Shown: piece by piece, positions 24,747 through 41,714 of the stretch
Numbering within the stretch: position 1 is the stretch's first letter
How the letters are laid out: every line of letters starts with the position of its first letter
Source: Rotaria socialis
Lineage: Eukaryota > Rotifera > Eurotatoria > Philodinida > Philodinidae
Length of the DNA: 64,000 nucleotides
Direction: 5' to 3'
NCBI GenBank assembly: GCA_905331475.1
Contig: CAJNYU010000157.1
Span: forward strand, 372,001-436,000
Translations under genes and position numbers: made by a program
Notes under the pieces: model-generated
What the model saw: only the letters and a program-made list of their open reading frames with translations
Told to the model about the DNA's origin: nothing
The model's database searches: none

Positions 24747-25538
24747 TTATTTACGTCGCCGATGTCTTGTTTGTTCACGATTCCATTCGGCACGACATTC
24801 TGGACAATCATCATAGACATGAGATCGACTTCGATCACGACATTCAGTGCAAGAACAATTGCTACATGTTGAACAATGACTACAACTCGACGAGGATGAA
24901 GATGGTCGTTGAGTTTCCTGTGGTTGTGGAACGGGCTGAGGTTGCTGAGTTCTAGATGGTGGTTTTAAAAGTGGTAAATCGTCATCACTTGAAGAGTCCG
25001 CCTTAAGATCAGGTTTAGTTTTTGTAATTCGATAAATCTTAGAGACTTTAACTTTTGTTCCTTTATGTTTTAATAAATCATTAATATTACTATTCGAAAC
25101 CAGACCTTTGATTGTTTCACTCTGTGTACCATCTGGTGCAATTGTAAATGCTTTTTCTTTATATTCTTTTGCACCGGCTTTAGAGGCTGGTGTTTTTGGA
25201 GCGGGTGTTACGGAAGGAGCTTCTTGATTTGTACCATAAGGATTATAATAATACGGTTGAGGTGGTTGTAATTGTTGAGGTGTTTGCTGTTGAAGTGATG
25301 CATGCGGCATTTGCATATCCGGTTGAGCATATCCTGGTGGATATCTTACTTGTTGTGTCATATTTTGTGGAGGGGTAGGATTTGATGGTACAGTCGCATA
25401 TCTATTAAAGGATTGATTAGCGAATGGTGGAGATGGTTGTCTGTATCCAGACGGCACCATATACCGAACTGGCATTTGTGCACCGGGCATTTGTGCACTG
25501 TTCGGATATACATATTGACCATATGGATAGCCTTGCAT
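24747..25538 (-). CDS. Pro/Gln-rich protein with Cys-rich tail, unknown function
   Basis: An uninterrupted 263-codon frame starts with ATG at 25538 and ends with TAA at 24747-24749. The first half (1-115) is low complexity, rich in Pro, Gln, Tyr, Met and Asn, with YPYGQYVYP and repeated PPQ/QPP stretches. Residues 120-180 are more ordered and Lys-rich. A DSSSDDD acidic/Ser patch follows. The tail (about 218-263) contains eight cysteines in CSHCSTCSNCSCTEC and CPEC patterns and ends RHRRRK, a likely nuclear-type basic end. The Cys pairs could bind metal, but I recognise no defined zinc-finger family. A TATAAATAC-like box (minus strand) lies about 45 bp upstream. It has no introns. Confidence 0.65.
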   Translation of the reverse strand: MQGYPYGQYVYPNSAQMPGAQMPVRYMVPSGYRQPSPPFANQSFNRYATVPSNPTPPQNMTQQVRYPPGYAQPDMQMPHASLQQQTPQQLQPPQPYYYNPYGTNQEAPSVTPAPKTPASKAGAKEYKEKAFTIAPDGTQSETIKGLVSNSNINDLLKHKGTKVKVSKIYRITKTKPDLKADSSSDDDLPLLKPPSRTQQPQPVPQPQETQRPSSSSSSCSHCSTCSNCSCTECRDRSRSHVYDDCPECRAEWNREQTRHRRRK

Positions 25539-26689
25539 ATCTGATTGTTGTTAGTCTGTATGTTTGAATCAATCGATCGGATGTATTTATAGAGAATAGA
25601 AGAAGAAAAAAGAATTCATTTTTCTCGTCGTCAAGAATATTTAGTTAGAAGCATTTATTGCTTTAACAAAAAATAAAACTCTTCATAGATGTATTTGCAT
25701 TTGCTTAACAGTAAAAATAAATAAAAAATCGAACGGAAGAGAATAATTCTTTTTTTGTGATTCAAATCATTGGAAGAATGTACAAATAAAACTTCGATGA
25801 TTTAGAGAAAAGAAGTGGGTAGCTCCAAGCCTCAAGTACAGAATGTGTTGGATAAAATGAATTACGTGAAAGAACACTCAAAGTACATATTATTTTTGCT
25901 TTCTTTATCTCTCTACTTGGTGGTTGAATAGTTTACTTTTTACAAATGTGAATTACGCAGGTTGTTTTTAATTGCCTGATTCTTATTGTGCCGGGATCTG
26001 TTGTTTTTTAAATCGATAGTGCTTATCTGTCTTTAAGAAAATTAGAAGGTGAAAGCAAAAATGACTGTTAAAATTTTTGTGTTGTTTTCACTACCGATTT
26101 CGACATTGTGAAATTGAGAATTTCAAATAAGTGGGATGAAATGAGAAAGGTTTTTCTATCTTTTTGAAGATCAGACATGAAAGTGAATGCTACCATATCT
26201 GAAGATTTCTGCTGTGGTTTCATTCATAACAATATTGCCTTTAATTCTATGCAAAAAATCTCGCATTCCAACGTGTATGCAATTGAAGAGGTTCTACTGC
26301 CGCAAAAAAGCGTCAATGTTCTCTATTGAGTTTAATGGTTTTTGTTTGTAAAAAATCGAATCATAATTCCTCAACGAGAACCCCTCCAGAGAAACGTTTA
26401 AATGCACAATCGGAGAGAAGAAAAAAATTCAGGCGATGCTTTTGAAAGTCTGAAAAATAAAGGTGAATCCCGTACGATTGTACCTGATGTATAATTTTCA
26501 TGTAATATTATTAAAAACTCGCTCTCATTTCTATGGTATTCCTTACTTAATTTTCGTAGAGAAAATATCAAATATTCTCCATTGTATGATTTATTATTCT
26601 ATTCAACATATTAAAAAAGTCATTTGAAAAAAATTTAAACTTCGGGTTTTTCCGTATGAAGAACGTTTGATGATCGGGCCATCCTCTAA
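25539..26689. other. Intergenic region between two minus-strand genes
   Basis: AT-rich, about 1.15 kb, upstream of the Pro/Gln-rich gene and downstream of the ABC transporter. No gene or repeat is visible. Confidence 0.35.
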
Positions 26690-32378
<5,689 letters not shown>

Positions 32379-33268
32379 TTGAAATTATTAATAGTTATAT
32401 CGAATATTTAAACCGAACAGCTAGATACGAGTAGAATTGTGAAAAAACTCAAGGTCGGTCGAGAAGACATAAGTAACAGATGCGTTTAATGAAACTTGGA
32501 AAGAAAAGGACAACTAGTTATATCTAGAAATAAATATTTTCTTTCCTTCTCTTAACGTAAAATATTATGATTTCTACATAAGTACCGCATTATTCATTGA
32601 AATGTTAATTACAAACTAGAGTCTAAACTCAAGTCCTTCTTTCTTCGATCACATTTCGTACACTCCATACCTCTAAGAGTCTCAGCTGTAGTTTAACAAC
32701 AGTCATCGGCTTTTTTTATTTTCAATGCTGTAAAACGTATGCGTCTGAAAATGATTACTCTATGTGTTACCATAAATTTAATATTTTTCCAGATCAATAA
32801 GACGCTTTCAGTCGTATACTTTTATGCACTTGAATATTTAGACTAATTCGAGTGAGCTGTATCTTAATGTTTTAATAATTAGGCGTTTCTACGAGTAGAC
32901 TTAAAAAATAATTAGCTTTAGTATAAAATATCTTCTCGTCCGTACAACCGAGAAAGAATATAATGTGAGTGTTTCTCAATGGCTCTAATGAAATGAATAT
33001 TTTGATGTTAATTTATAACCATACGAAAATTAAAAAAAATAAGTATGTGCAAAAATAAGAATAGTGGATTTTTCATAGTAAATTGTTGTGACTTATTCAG
33101 CGAGTATAAACATACTTTGCGTTCTTTAAAGTAGCAGGCACAAAAATGCGCCGTTTACATTGATCGATTGAATTGCCAATAGAAACAATTGTAGAGCTAA
33201 CGTGGCATTGTCATTGCGCAATCTTTTGTGTTTCAAGCTTATGGTTTCTGTGTGTAGCCTAGAAAATA
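32379..33268. other. Intergenic region upstream of the ABC transporter
   Basis: AT-rich, no gene recognised. It presumably includes the transporter promoter on the minus strand. Confidence 0.35.
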
Positions 33269-33609
33269 CTTAGGTCAGCCCAAGAGTAGTTGCGGAGGTA
33301 TGATAATCTTTCAAAGGAGGGTTCTGGGTGTGGATGTAGAATAATACATAGCAACAAAATACCCACACCCTCAAGAATGGCAAGAATATTACGTGTACGG
33401 GACACAGAATATGATATAGTACAAGCAGCGCACGTCCGACCAAAACAAGTCTAATGGAAAGTTTATTATCATAGGATTAGTCTGAATAAGATCAAATAGC
33501 ATAGAAAAATAGAGGTTTCTTTTCTCTATCAGACCGTATAGAAAAAAAATATCGAACCCTCCTTTGAAGGATTATCATACCTCCGCAACTACTTTTGGAC
33601 TGACCTAAG
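33269..33609. mobile_element. 341-bp mariner-like MITE
   Basis: The ends are a ~56-bp terminal inverted repeat, starting CTTAGGTCAGYCCAA on each side with about three mismatches. It is flanked by the dinucleotide TA on both sides (33267-33268 and 33610-33611), the target duplication of Tc1/mariner elements. The interior holds a short stem (GGGTGTGG / CCACACCC) and no transposase. Superfamily assignment rests on TA flanks and the TTAGGT-type end, so it is an inference. Confidence 0.75.
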
Positions 33610-34804
33610 TATATGAGAAGTTCGAATCGTTGCACTTAGATTATATTCATTCCATATCATAGATCTAAATCTTCGGGCGAGACTCAAGCCAATACATGCC
33701 GTCGCCTATGTTTGAGCCTCTAAATATCTTGTTGATGTATCAAGTACTAAGACAATAACTAGAAGTTTTTATCATTATTTAAAATCATCTCTGCAAGAAA
33801 AAACTTTTATATAAGTTATTCTGGGCAAATTCACACAAAATTTAATATTCTATAAAAATATTTTACAGAATCCAATAGATTAAAACGGTAATTGTCGGTA
33901 AAGAAAGTGCAGGTCGATGATATAACAAATTGTTACACTGTGGTTGATTATGTGGGGGGTAAAGCATCAAATTGCACGCATAAGAATCGCCAAGACCAAG
34001 ATATTGCATTCTTTTTTTCATCTAATCTATCGTTATCAAGATCTCAAATGTAGTAAACATGCTGTAACTCGGATAGTTTTTTTCCTAAAAGACTTTCTAT
34101 TGAAACATCAGAATAACGAAATATTTCTGAAGGTGTAGATAAGACAACCTAACGAAAAAGAGCATAAATTGTCAGATAGAAAAATACATGATGAACATAA
34201 CTACTTGATAAAATGAGTGAAATGTATCTCAAAATCCAGTCAATAGGTAATCTAGCAATGATAGCAGGAACATAATTACAAGTTGTTTGTAGATACATTA
34301 GTACAATGAATGTAATAAGCTTAGTTGAGTGTCATCAATAGCTGGTAAGGAAATGTCATGCACTTTTTTTAAATTCTCCTGTAAACATTCATTGTTATGA
34401 TCAGTCAATAGTGTCAATATGACTGCACGTCTTAGATATGAAGCTTCTGCATTTGTTAATATCATCAGACATGAACTTGATAGTATGGGTACATTCCAAA
34501 TGATCCGAGTTTACGAAAACGTTGCTAAGCGCATTAAAAGAAACACCATTGTTACATTTTTTCAAATATGACCGTCCCTTTCAAAAATTGTCATGCACCG
34601 TTAAAATCTTGTTTATCCAAAGCTAAAAAGTGTTCTGTGATTGAATTTGTTTCTTCTCTCCGGTACGAAAGAAAAATAAGAAACTACCAGAATAATGATT
34701 AATAAATTTACGACACGCCCATAGGATGCCAATCATTACAAAATGTTCTGTTTTTCTCTTTCCTTCTACAAGTAGGCCATCATTCTGAGTTGAAACACGA
34801 AATC
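33610..34804. other. Intergenic region
   Basis: About 1.2 kb. A 49-codon frame near 34420-34570 reads like a fragment of an alpha-helical protein but has no supporting homology. Otherwise no feature is seen. Confidence 0.3.
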
Positions 34805-35155
34805 ATGCACACAAACTTGTATTGGTTAGTCATAATAGCGTTCTCTCTTTATGTTCGACTATCCGTAACAAGTGAAGACGATGATGAATGCTGCAACAAT
34901 TCCTGGAATAGTTCAAAATTATCAACCGCTGAACTCATAGCTGCCATTATTATACCAATTTTTGTTTTTATAATTATAATCATTGCTACTGTAATGTGTT
35001 TGTGTCATAGACGAAAAAACTATTCACAAAAAGTAACGTCAAGCATTCACCCGTCGGCGCCGACTACTGTTTCTGCTGACTATGAAAATAATGGAGTAAA
35101 CCCACCATCATATAATGAAGTGATGAGAATGGACGCTGGCAAATCTGCCGTTTGA
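34805..35155 (+). CDS. Small type I membrane protein with PPxY motif
   Basis: A single-exon frame of 116 aa. The first 22 residues form a signal peptide (hydrophobic core LVIIAFSLYV, cleavage likely near VTS). A short acidic, Cys-containing ectodomain (DDDECCNNSWN) with N-glycosylation sites follows. A strong membrane helix (about 44-67, very Ile-rich) comes next, then a basic stop-transfer CHRRK and a cytoplasmic tail with NPPSYNEV near the C-terminus. PPxY motifs bind WW domains of NEDD4-type ubiquitin ligases. The layout (signal, CC ectodomain, TM, PPxY tail) recalls the shisa/CYYR1/WBP1-like group of adaptors, but the protein is too short to assign. The ATG at 34805 is chosen because it begins the signal peptide. 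Confidence 0.7.
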   Translation: MHTNLYWLVIIAFSLYVRLSVTSEDDDECCNNSWNSSKLSTAELIAAIIIPIFVFIIIIIATVMCLCHRRKNYSQKVTSSIHPSAPTTVSADYENNGVNPPSYNEVMRMDAGKSAV

Positions 35156-35870
35156 TTCGAACCATTTTTGTTGTTTAACTTTACTGTTTTATATTTATAG
35201 AGAGAGACAACATATTTATTTTAAAAACTATTCCAAGAATCATTTTTAATTGTTATTTGTTCTAAACTGAATTTTGTAGAGAAATGATAAAATCAGACTA
35301 ATGATAACTGTTTAGATTTCAAACAAATAAATCGTAACATGGGCACTATGCATTTAAACTTGAAACATTTATAAAGAATAGCAGAAGTAGTAAGATTGTG
35401 TTTGATCTCATTTTAGTCTGTTTTCCAGAATGGAAAAAGAAGATAAAAAAAAACTCGTGAGTCAAATGACTCAACAAAACTCAAATTTCCATTGTTCTGT
35501 TTCTAAGCCAGTTAAAAACAATTCTGTGATAGATGTCTGATATAAGTATGAGTAACGATTTTCTAATTTTAACGACTCTTCTGAGTGGTATTTTTTCTTT
35601 TCCTCTCAGTTTTACAGTGTGTTTGAATATTTTTCCATCTTGGTCAAGTTTTGATGATGTGTATGAGTTTCTTTCTCGGAGTGAGAAATACCCAAAAATT
35701 CGACAGTATAAAAGTCAGATGCATCAATGCATTCAACTCAGTTACGTTTATTCCTTTTCACGCTTACAACACAGAAAGTCTTCACTTCAATTCTCTTATA
35801 TACACAACATACCATATTTCGAAATTATATCTAGTTGGGAAAAACCAAGTATCAATTCAATACAGTTATT
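35156..35870. other. Intergenic region upstream of Argonaute
   Basis: It contains an AATAAA near 35326 for the preceding small gene and a perfect 16-bp palindrome at 35458-35473 (see separate entry). Frames overlapping 35533-35870 are not coding-like. Confidence 0.35.
35458..35473. promoter_or_regulatory. Paired AP-1/TRE-like palindrome
   Basis: TGAGTCA and its reverse complement TGACTCA are separated by AA, giving a perfect 16-bp palindrome about 400 bp upstream of the Argonaute start. Each half matches the bZIP (AP-1) consensus. Regulatory use is inferred only. Confidence 0.3.
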
Positions 35871-38800
35871 ATGGCCTCAAACAAGCAATCAAATTATATC
35901 CGAAAAGAACGAATTCCAGTTTCATCTGCAATTCCTTCGGCAAAATTAGGACTATCTTCACTTCCTCGTCGTCCCGCGCCAGCACAACCATCTGGTCAAA
36001 GTGAAAGTCTTTTAACAAATCATTTTCCATGTGAATTTGAGAAAAATCTTCCACTACATCAATATGATGTAACCATTGAAGAACTCGGCTCTCGTTCTGG
36101 TGAATGGTATGAAGTCAAAGGTCGGGCACGGTGTGCTTTACTTATGCAAACGATTGTATCTAATGGTGGATTTGGTTCGAATGTTATTGTTTGGTACGAT
36201 GAGCAAAAGTGTTTATATAGCACATCGCAGTTATCGTCACCAATACTAATTCATGGTTCAGATGGTCAAAGTCGACTGAATATCAAATCATTGGCTAATC
36301 AATGGTCAACGAATGATATTGAAAATTATATTGCCGGTCGAGCAACGGAGTATCCATATGATGCGGTACGCATTCTTGAAACACTCTTAAAAAAATCACT
36401 TCAAGGTCAAATTCAAGTGGTCAATAACAATTGTTATTTCTTGGATGAGGTAGCGAAACCTGTAGGTGGCGGATTTTACGAACGATTTGGTTTTGTTCAA
36501 TCACTGAATCTTGCAGCACGTCGCATAACACTTAGTGTTCAAACAAAATTAACAACATTTTATCCTGAAATGTCTCTTTTGGATTTTGTTCATACACATA
36601 TTGGTGGCAAACGAGTACCAAATGAGTATGAATGGAAAAAATTAAACAGAGCATTAAAAAATTGTTCAATTGTTACACAACAATCAAACTGGAAACAAGT
36701 GTTTCAAATTGATCAATTTGATAAGCGACGACCAAGTGAAATTAAAATTGAATCTGGTGAAACATTAATCGAATATTTCAAGAATAAAAAAAATATTCGA
36801 CTCGTCCAAACAAATTATCCTTGTGTTCAAGTTTATCTTCCGAATGAATATGACAAGCCATGCCATTTACCTTTGGAAGTTTGTCGTATTCAAGCATGGC
36901 AAGTCTATGATAAACCAGTAAGTAGATGTAAATGAGAATTATTGAGAATGACATTTTTTTTTCTAAACATTGCACATTCATTCATGAATCTTAATATTTT
37001 GTTTTTATAGTTATCTAAAGCACAAGAAGCTCAACAACCTCGAAAATACATTCCAAAGCCTCACGAACGTTATGCTGCAATTATGAACATGTTGAAAAAA
37101 TGCGATTACAATTCACGATCGAATCGGCTTTGTCGTGAAGTCGGCTTTAGCATTGATGACAGTCAAATGCTACGATTAAATGCTAGAGTTTTGACTCAAC
37201 CACAGATTCACACAGGTCTTAATTCAAGCGCAAATGTTCGCATTGGTCGTATTCCTCTTGATGGACATTTATTTACACCGAAACCATTATCAGCTTTGTC
37301 TATTACATACTTCGGCAATGATATTGAACGAGACAGAAATTCAATGAAGGCATTTGCTGAGACATTATTACAGGTAAGCCTTTTTTGTCGAGTTGATCAA
37401 TGCAAATCATTCTATTTGATTATTTTAGGTAATGAAGAATTATCATGTTAATGTTCAGTATCGAAAACATACTATATCACCTACGATTGATAAAATAACT
37501 GAGCATTTTCATTCGATGAATGAACAGAATTGCCAGTTTGTCATTTGCGTTATGGCTGGAAGATCCGAAGAGGATCTTAAACAACTTAAAGCTGACATCA
37601 AAGATTGTGGAACAATTAAATACGGTAAGCAGTTTCAATCGATTTAAAAAATAAAATTACGAGCGAACCTATATTTAGGTATCATGACGCAATGTGTTTT
37701 ACTTTCGAAAGTTGCAACGAATCGTTCATTACCCGGCTATTGTGAAAATTTGATCCGAAAAATTAATTTTAAAAATTCTGGAATTAACACAAAAGTTAAT
37801 TTAAATCAAGCATTAAAAAACAAGAAATCCACAACTGATGCTTATATGTTTTTCGGCGCAGATGTTATTCATCCAACAAATGTAACGCGTCAACACCCGT
37901 CTATTGCAGGTAGATTAATAAATTGATAATCTCAGAAAAAGAAATGCAACGGTTTTTTCTCCTTTAGTTGTGGTTGGCTCGTGTGATTCATTATGTTCAA
38001 CAACAGCTGTACGTGTTTGTCAACAATTTCCAAAAGAAGGAAAATGTTCGATTGAAACGATTATTGGCATGACGGATATGGTCGAGCAATTGTTAGATAA
38101 TTATCGCCAATTGAATAAAATCTTACCGAATAAAGTTGTTTTCTATCGGGATGGTAAATAATTAAAATTTACTTTTAATGAATTTATAGAATTTATTCTT
38201 TCAGGAGTTGACGATGGTCAATTTGGTAAAATTATTGCACATGAGATTCCTGCCATTCGAGACGCTTTTAATCGTAAGTTTCATTATCTTTATGCTTATG
38301 TTAAGTAATTGCTGTATTGTAGGCATTTATGGTGATACAGACAATCATCCAAAGCTAACTTTGATTGTCGTAAAAAAACGTCATAACACACGATTTTTTA
38401 ATCAAAATCCATCAACTAAGGAGGTGAAGAATATGAGTATTGGGACAGTCATTGATACAACTATCGTGCATCCGTATCAAAATAATTTTTATCTTAACTC
38501 CCATAATGCATTCCAAGGTGTTAATCATCCATCACTTTATCATGTATTATTGGATGAAATAGGTTTTACTGCAGATGAATTACCACTATTAACATATCAT
38601 TTATGTTTTACGGATCCTCGATCATCGGCTTCTGAAGCTATTCCATCGGTCGTACATCAAGCCGATATAGCGGCGTTGAAAGCACGAGATTTATTTTATG
38701 ATGATGAACGGTAAGATAAGAAGAACAAAAAAAAGAATTTTTGTTTATCAATATAAATCGTTTTCCTCTCTTTTTCTTATAGCTCATCAGCAACGAGTGT

Positions 38801-38903
38801 TGGTGGACGAAGTCAACCGCTACGAGATCCACAACTAAGTGATTTAGATTTTAAAATTCTCGAGGTACATGAGAATCTTAAAAATCGGCCAATATTTGGC
38901 TAA
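35871..38903 (+). CDS. Argonaute protein (AGO clade), full length
   Basis: Argonautes bind small guide RNAs and silence complementary transcripts. Eight exons join in frame: 35871-36917, 37011-37373, 37429-37624, 37679-37909, 37968-38153, 38205-38273, 38323-38710 and 38783-38903 (866 aa). The order is N domain (about 45-170), PAZ (about 240-345, ending LPLEVCRI), MID (about 440-560) and PIWI (about 565-850). Catalytic candidates in PIWI are D597 (FFGADVIHP), E642, D674 (FYRDG) and D812. In human AGO2 the fourth residue is His; here the aligned position in the IPSVVHQAD segment is Asp, giving DEDD instead of DEDH. The usual MID Tyr that stacks on the guide 5' base also seems replaced by an acidic residue, while TQCV and the RKIN lysine are kept. 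The last residues are IFG rather than the common YFA. It looks intact. Confidence 0.9.
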
Positions 38904-39589
38904 TAAAGTCTCCTTCAACTTAATATATCATCAATTGTAATGTGAAAATTTTGCATTGCTGAAGGACTCAACCGCAATATTCGTGTTCGAATACATTATC
39001 ATTTATTCAATTTTATTTTTCACTTATATATTTTTTTCGTTATCATAATCAAGAATTGTACCCAGAATTTTTTCACTTATTTCTTTACCATAATAAATTT
39101 TCTCACTATAATACAACGTACATTTTTCCTTTTATTCATTATCTATGCTAAACATGATCCAATGAGCACGCGCATTTGATTATGGAAAATATTATTGAGA
39201 GCAAAAATTTCCGATGAAAGGATCTTATTTGTATATTTTTTTTCTTTCTATTTCGCAGAAAAACAGTCTCCAGAGAGAAGCATATCGGAAGATCATGTGA
39301 AATGAGCCTAACTTAATGCGACATTACTGAAGCGTCTCGTTCTGTTTTTCTTTTTTGTATCGACTGAGTATTCTATATTTACACCAGTTGAGTTGAATCG
39401 TCAAGCTCATGGATACTAGCGACATTTACAAAAAAACATTTTCATATTATTTGAATAAAATCTTTTGCAGAAAATATTCTCTTTACGAAACGACAATCGA
39501 GTTTATAGATAAGAAAAAAGATAATGGTACATTTAAACAAGTTTTCATTTGATTGGTCAATATTCTAACTCTCAATCTAAACGCATAAA
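38904..39589. other. Intergenic region between Argonaute and the mu-crystallin-like gene
   Basis: An AATAAA overlaps the Argonaute stop (38902-38907) and another occurs near 39090. Otherwise AT-rich with no feature. Confidence 0.35.
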
Positions 39590-41714
39590 ATGTATTCCGA
39601 CGAATTTACTGTCAAAGAAAATCTATCACTTTCACCATTATTAGAAGTACTTGCCGATGTATTTCATCGATATTCAAAGCATGATCCATCGCTTGAACAA
39701 CCTCTACGTTCAATTTTACCAATTAATGATCAGCAGAAGTAAAACAATTCAATTTTCTTTTAATTGTTTAAATCAAATTATCATTTCTAGTGCACTTTTA
39801 AATTTACCGTGTATTGATACTCAACGTGGTTATATGTGTGTGAAAACAATCACAAGTTTTCCAGGAATTTTACCTGCTATTGATGGCGTTGTATCATTAT
39901 TTAATTCAAATAATGGTCGTTTACTTCTGGTTTGATACTAACCTTTGAAAATCTCTAGGTAATATTTTTTTTATTATTATTTAAGATTGCTGATGCAAAA
40001 GAAATAACTGCACGACGTACAGCTGCTGTATCATTTCTTGCTACTAAAGTATGATCTAGTTGTTATTAGATTTTAATCATTAAATTTTTAGTTGTTAGCA
40101 TCGAATAAATTGAAAAATGAAAATGCTGTATTAACTATTCTTGGTTGTGGTGTTCAAGGACGAGTTCATCTTGATGTTTTTACTGAATTGTTCAAATGGA
40201 ATAAGGTATAGAAAAAAATATTTTGATGATGAATTTTATTTTTGAAAATCAATTTCTCTCTAAGATTTATTTATGGAGTCGAAATATGACACATGCTATT
40301 AATTTACAATCGGATTATTCATCAAAATTAAATAATATTGAACTATTAGAAAATTTAAATGATAATCGTATTCTACAATCCGATGTTATTTGTACATGTA
40401 CAGCTAGTAAAGAAGCATTGCTAAGTCTTCATCAAGTAAAAAAAGGCGTACATATAAATGGTAAGTCTCTAAGATATACCTTTTTTTTTTAAAGCAAGGA
40501 CTTATTTCAATTACTCAGAAATTCAAAATTTTTGTCTTTTAATCAACAATTTTTTGAATAATATTATCCGTTATTCATAAGAAGAGCATCTATTATATAT
40601 TTAATCAAATGTCAAATCGAATAATATTTGATCGGAGAAGCTAGGACGAATCGTGCCCGTTTATATCAATCTCAATAGGTTTGACTAAACTGAACATGAT
40701 TTCTACTAATACTCAAAAAAGAAAATATGCTTATTGTTTGCTCTTTTTTATCATTGATCTTAGCAAGGACCTTTTTTTATTCAAATAGAAGAAGATAGAC
40801 GACATACTTGAGATTTTTCTATTGGTAAGATAAAGTTTTCAACACTGTTAGAAGTTGTGCGCCTGTGGAAAGGAAGCGATAAGAAAAGTTATTTTTATCT
40901 CTAACAAATTCAAAATCTCATTACGTTGAGAGTAGGACTCGAAGAAATTTTATTTCAGTGATCAACGATCGAAACGAACGCATTCTTATTATTCTAAATA
41001 GATTGATAGAAGAAATCTATTAACAGTTTATGATTCAAGACAAGACTTCAATATTATATTCTAAAAATGATAAAAAAAAAAGGAACGCATAGCTCATTCG
41101 TATCGAATAATTTGATCATCTTTCACTTGTAATCTTAACAATGAAAGTACTTGATAAGGAAAAAATTATTGAATCAAAAACATGTCTGACTGAGAAATAC
41201 TTTCAACTGATAAATCAGAACTACGCATTCTTAATAGAGTAAAATAAATTATGAATACTTTTCTTACAGACATGCTTTAACTGTTATAATATCTTGTGCT
41301 AGAATACATTTATAATGACTCAGCACTTCTTTACCAAAGATCGAAAATTTCAATTGAAAATATTTTTTTATTTAGCTGTTGGTTCATTTCGTGCAACGAT
41401 GCGTGAACTAGCAGATGATCTAATGCTATCATCAGATACAACTGTGATTGTTGATAGTAAAGAAAGTGCAATGAAAGAAGCAGGCGAAATAATTCAATCG
41501 AAAGTTTGTTGAAATTTTCTCTCGTAGATTTTTTATTCGTTTAATTTAGGCTGAAATTGTAGCTGAATTGGGAGAATTGATTGAAAATAATGAATTTTGT
41601 GATGGCATATCTAAGGATAAAATAACAATTTTTAAATCTGTTGGCATGGCTATTGAAGATCTTGCAGCAGCAATTGTTCTCTATGAATATTTACAGGAAT
41701 GCAGAGAAAAATAA
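39590..41714 (+). CDS. CRYM: Mu-crystallin / ornithine cyclodeaminase family (ketimine reductase-like)
   Basis: This family includes NAD(P)H-dependent ketimine reductase (mu-crystallin, which also binds thyroid hormone) and bacterial ornithine/alanine enzymes. Seven exons join in frame: 39590-39738, 39791-39929, 39986-40048, 40092-40205, 40265-40460, 41376-41503 and 41550-41714, giving 317 aa (human CRYM: 314). Visible marks are the substrate-side segment GYMCVKTITSFPG with the conserved Lys, ITARRTAAVS, the nucleotide-binding GCGVQG loop at 135-140, and GVHINAVGSFRATMREL. The C-terminal SVGMAIEDLAAA motif is characteristic of the family. Introns are about 45-60 bp except the fifth (915 bp). 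It appears intact. Confidence 0.9.
40461..41375. other. 915-bp intron in the mu-crystallin-like gene
   Basis: This intron is about fifteen times longer than its neighbours. It starts GTAAGT and ends TTTAG. An AGCAAGGAC sequence recurs near 40494 and 40763, but I see no terminal inverted repeat or open reading frame that would identify an insertion. Confidence 0.4.

Noticed and set aside
34420..34570. Helical 49-codon frame on the plus strand and overlapping open stretches on the minus strand
   Set aside because: Could be a relic of a gene, but neither strand can be joined into a model or matched to a family.
35533..35949. 138-codon frame overlapping the Argonaute start
   Set aside because: Its 3' part runs in another frame over the Argonaute first exon, which has much stronger coding evidence.
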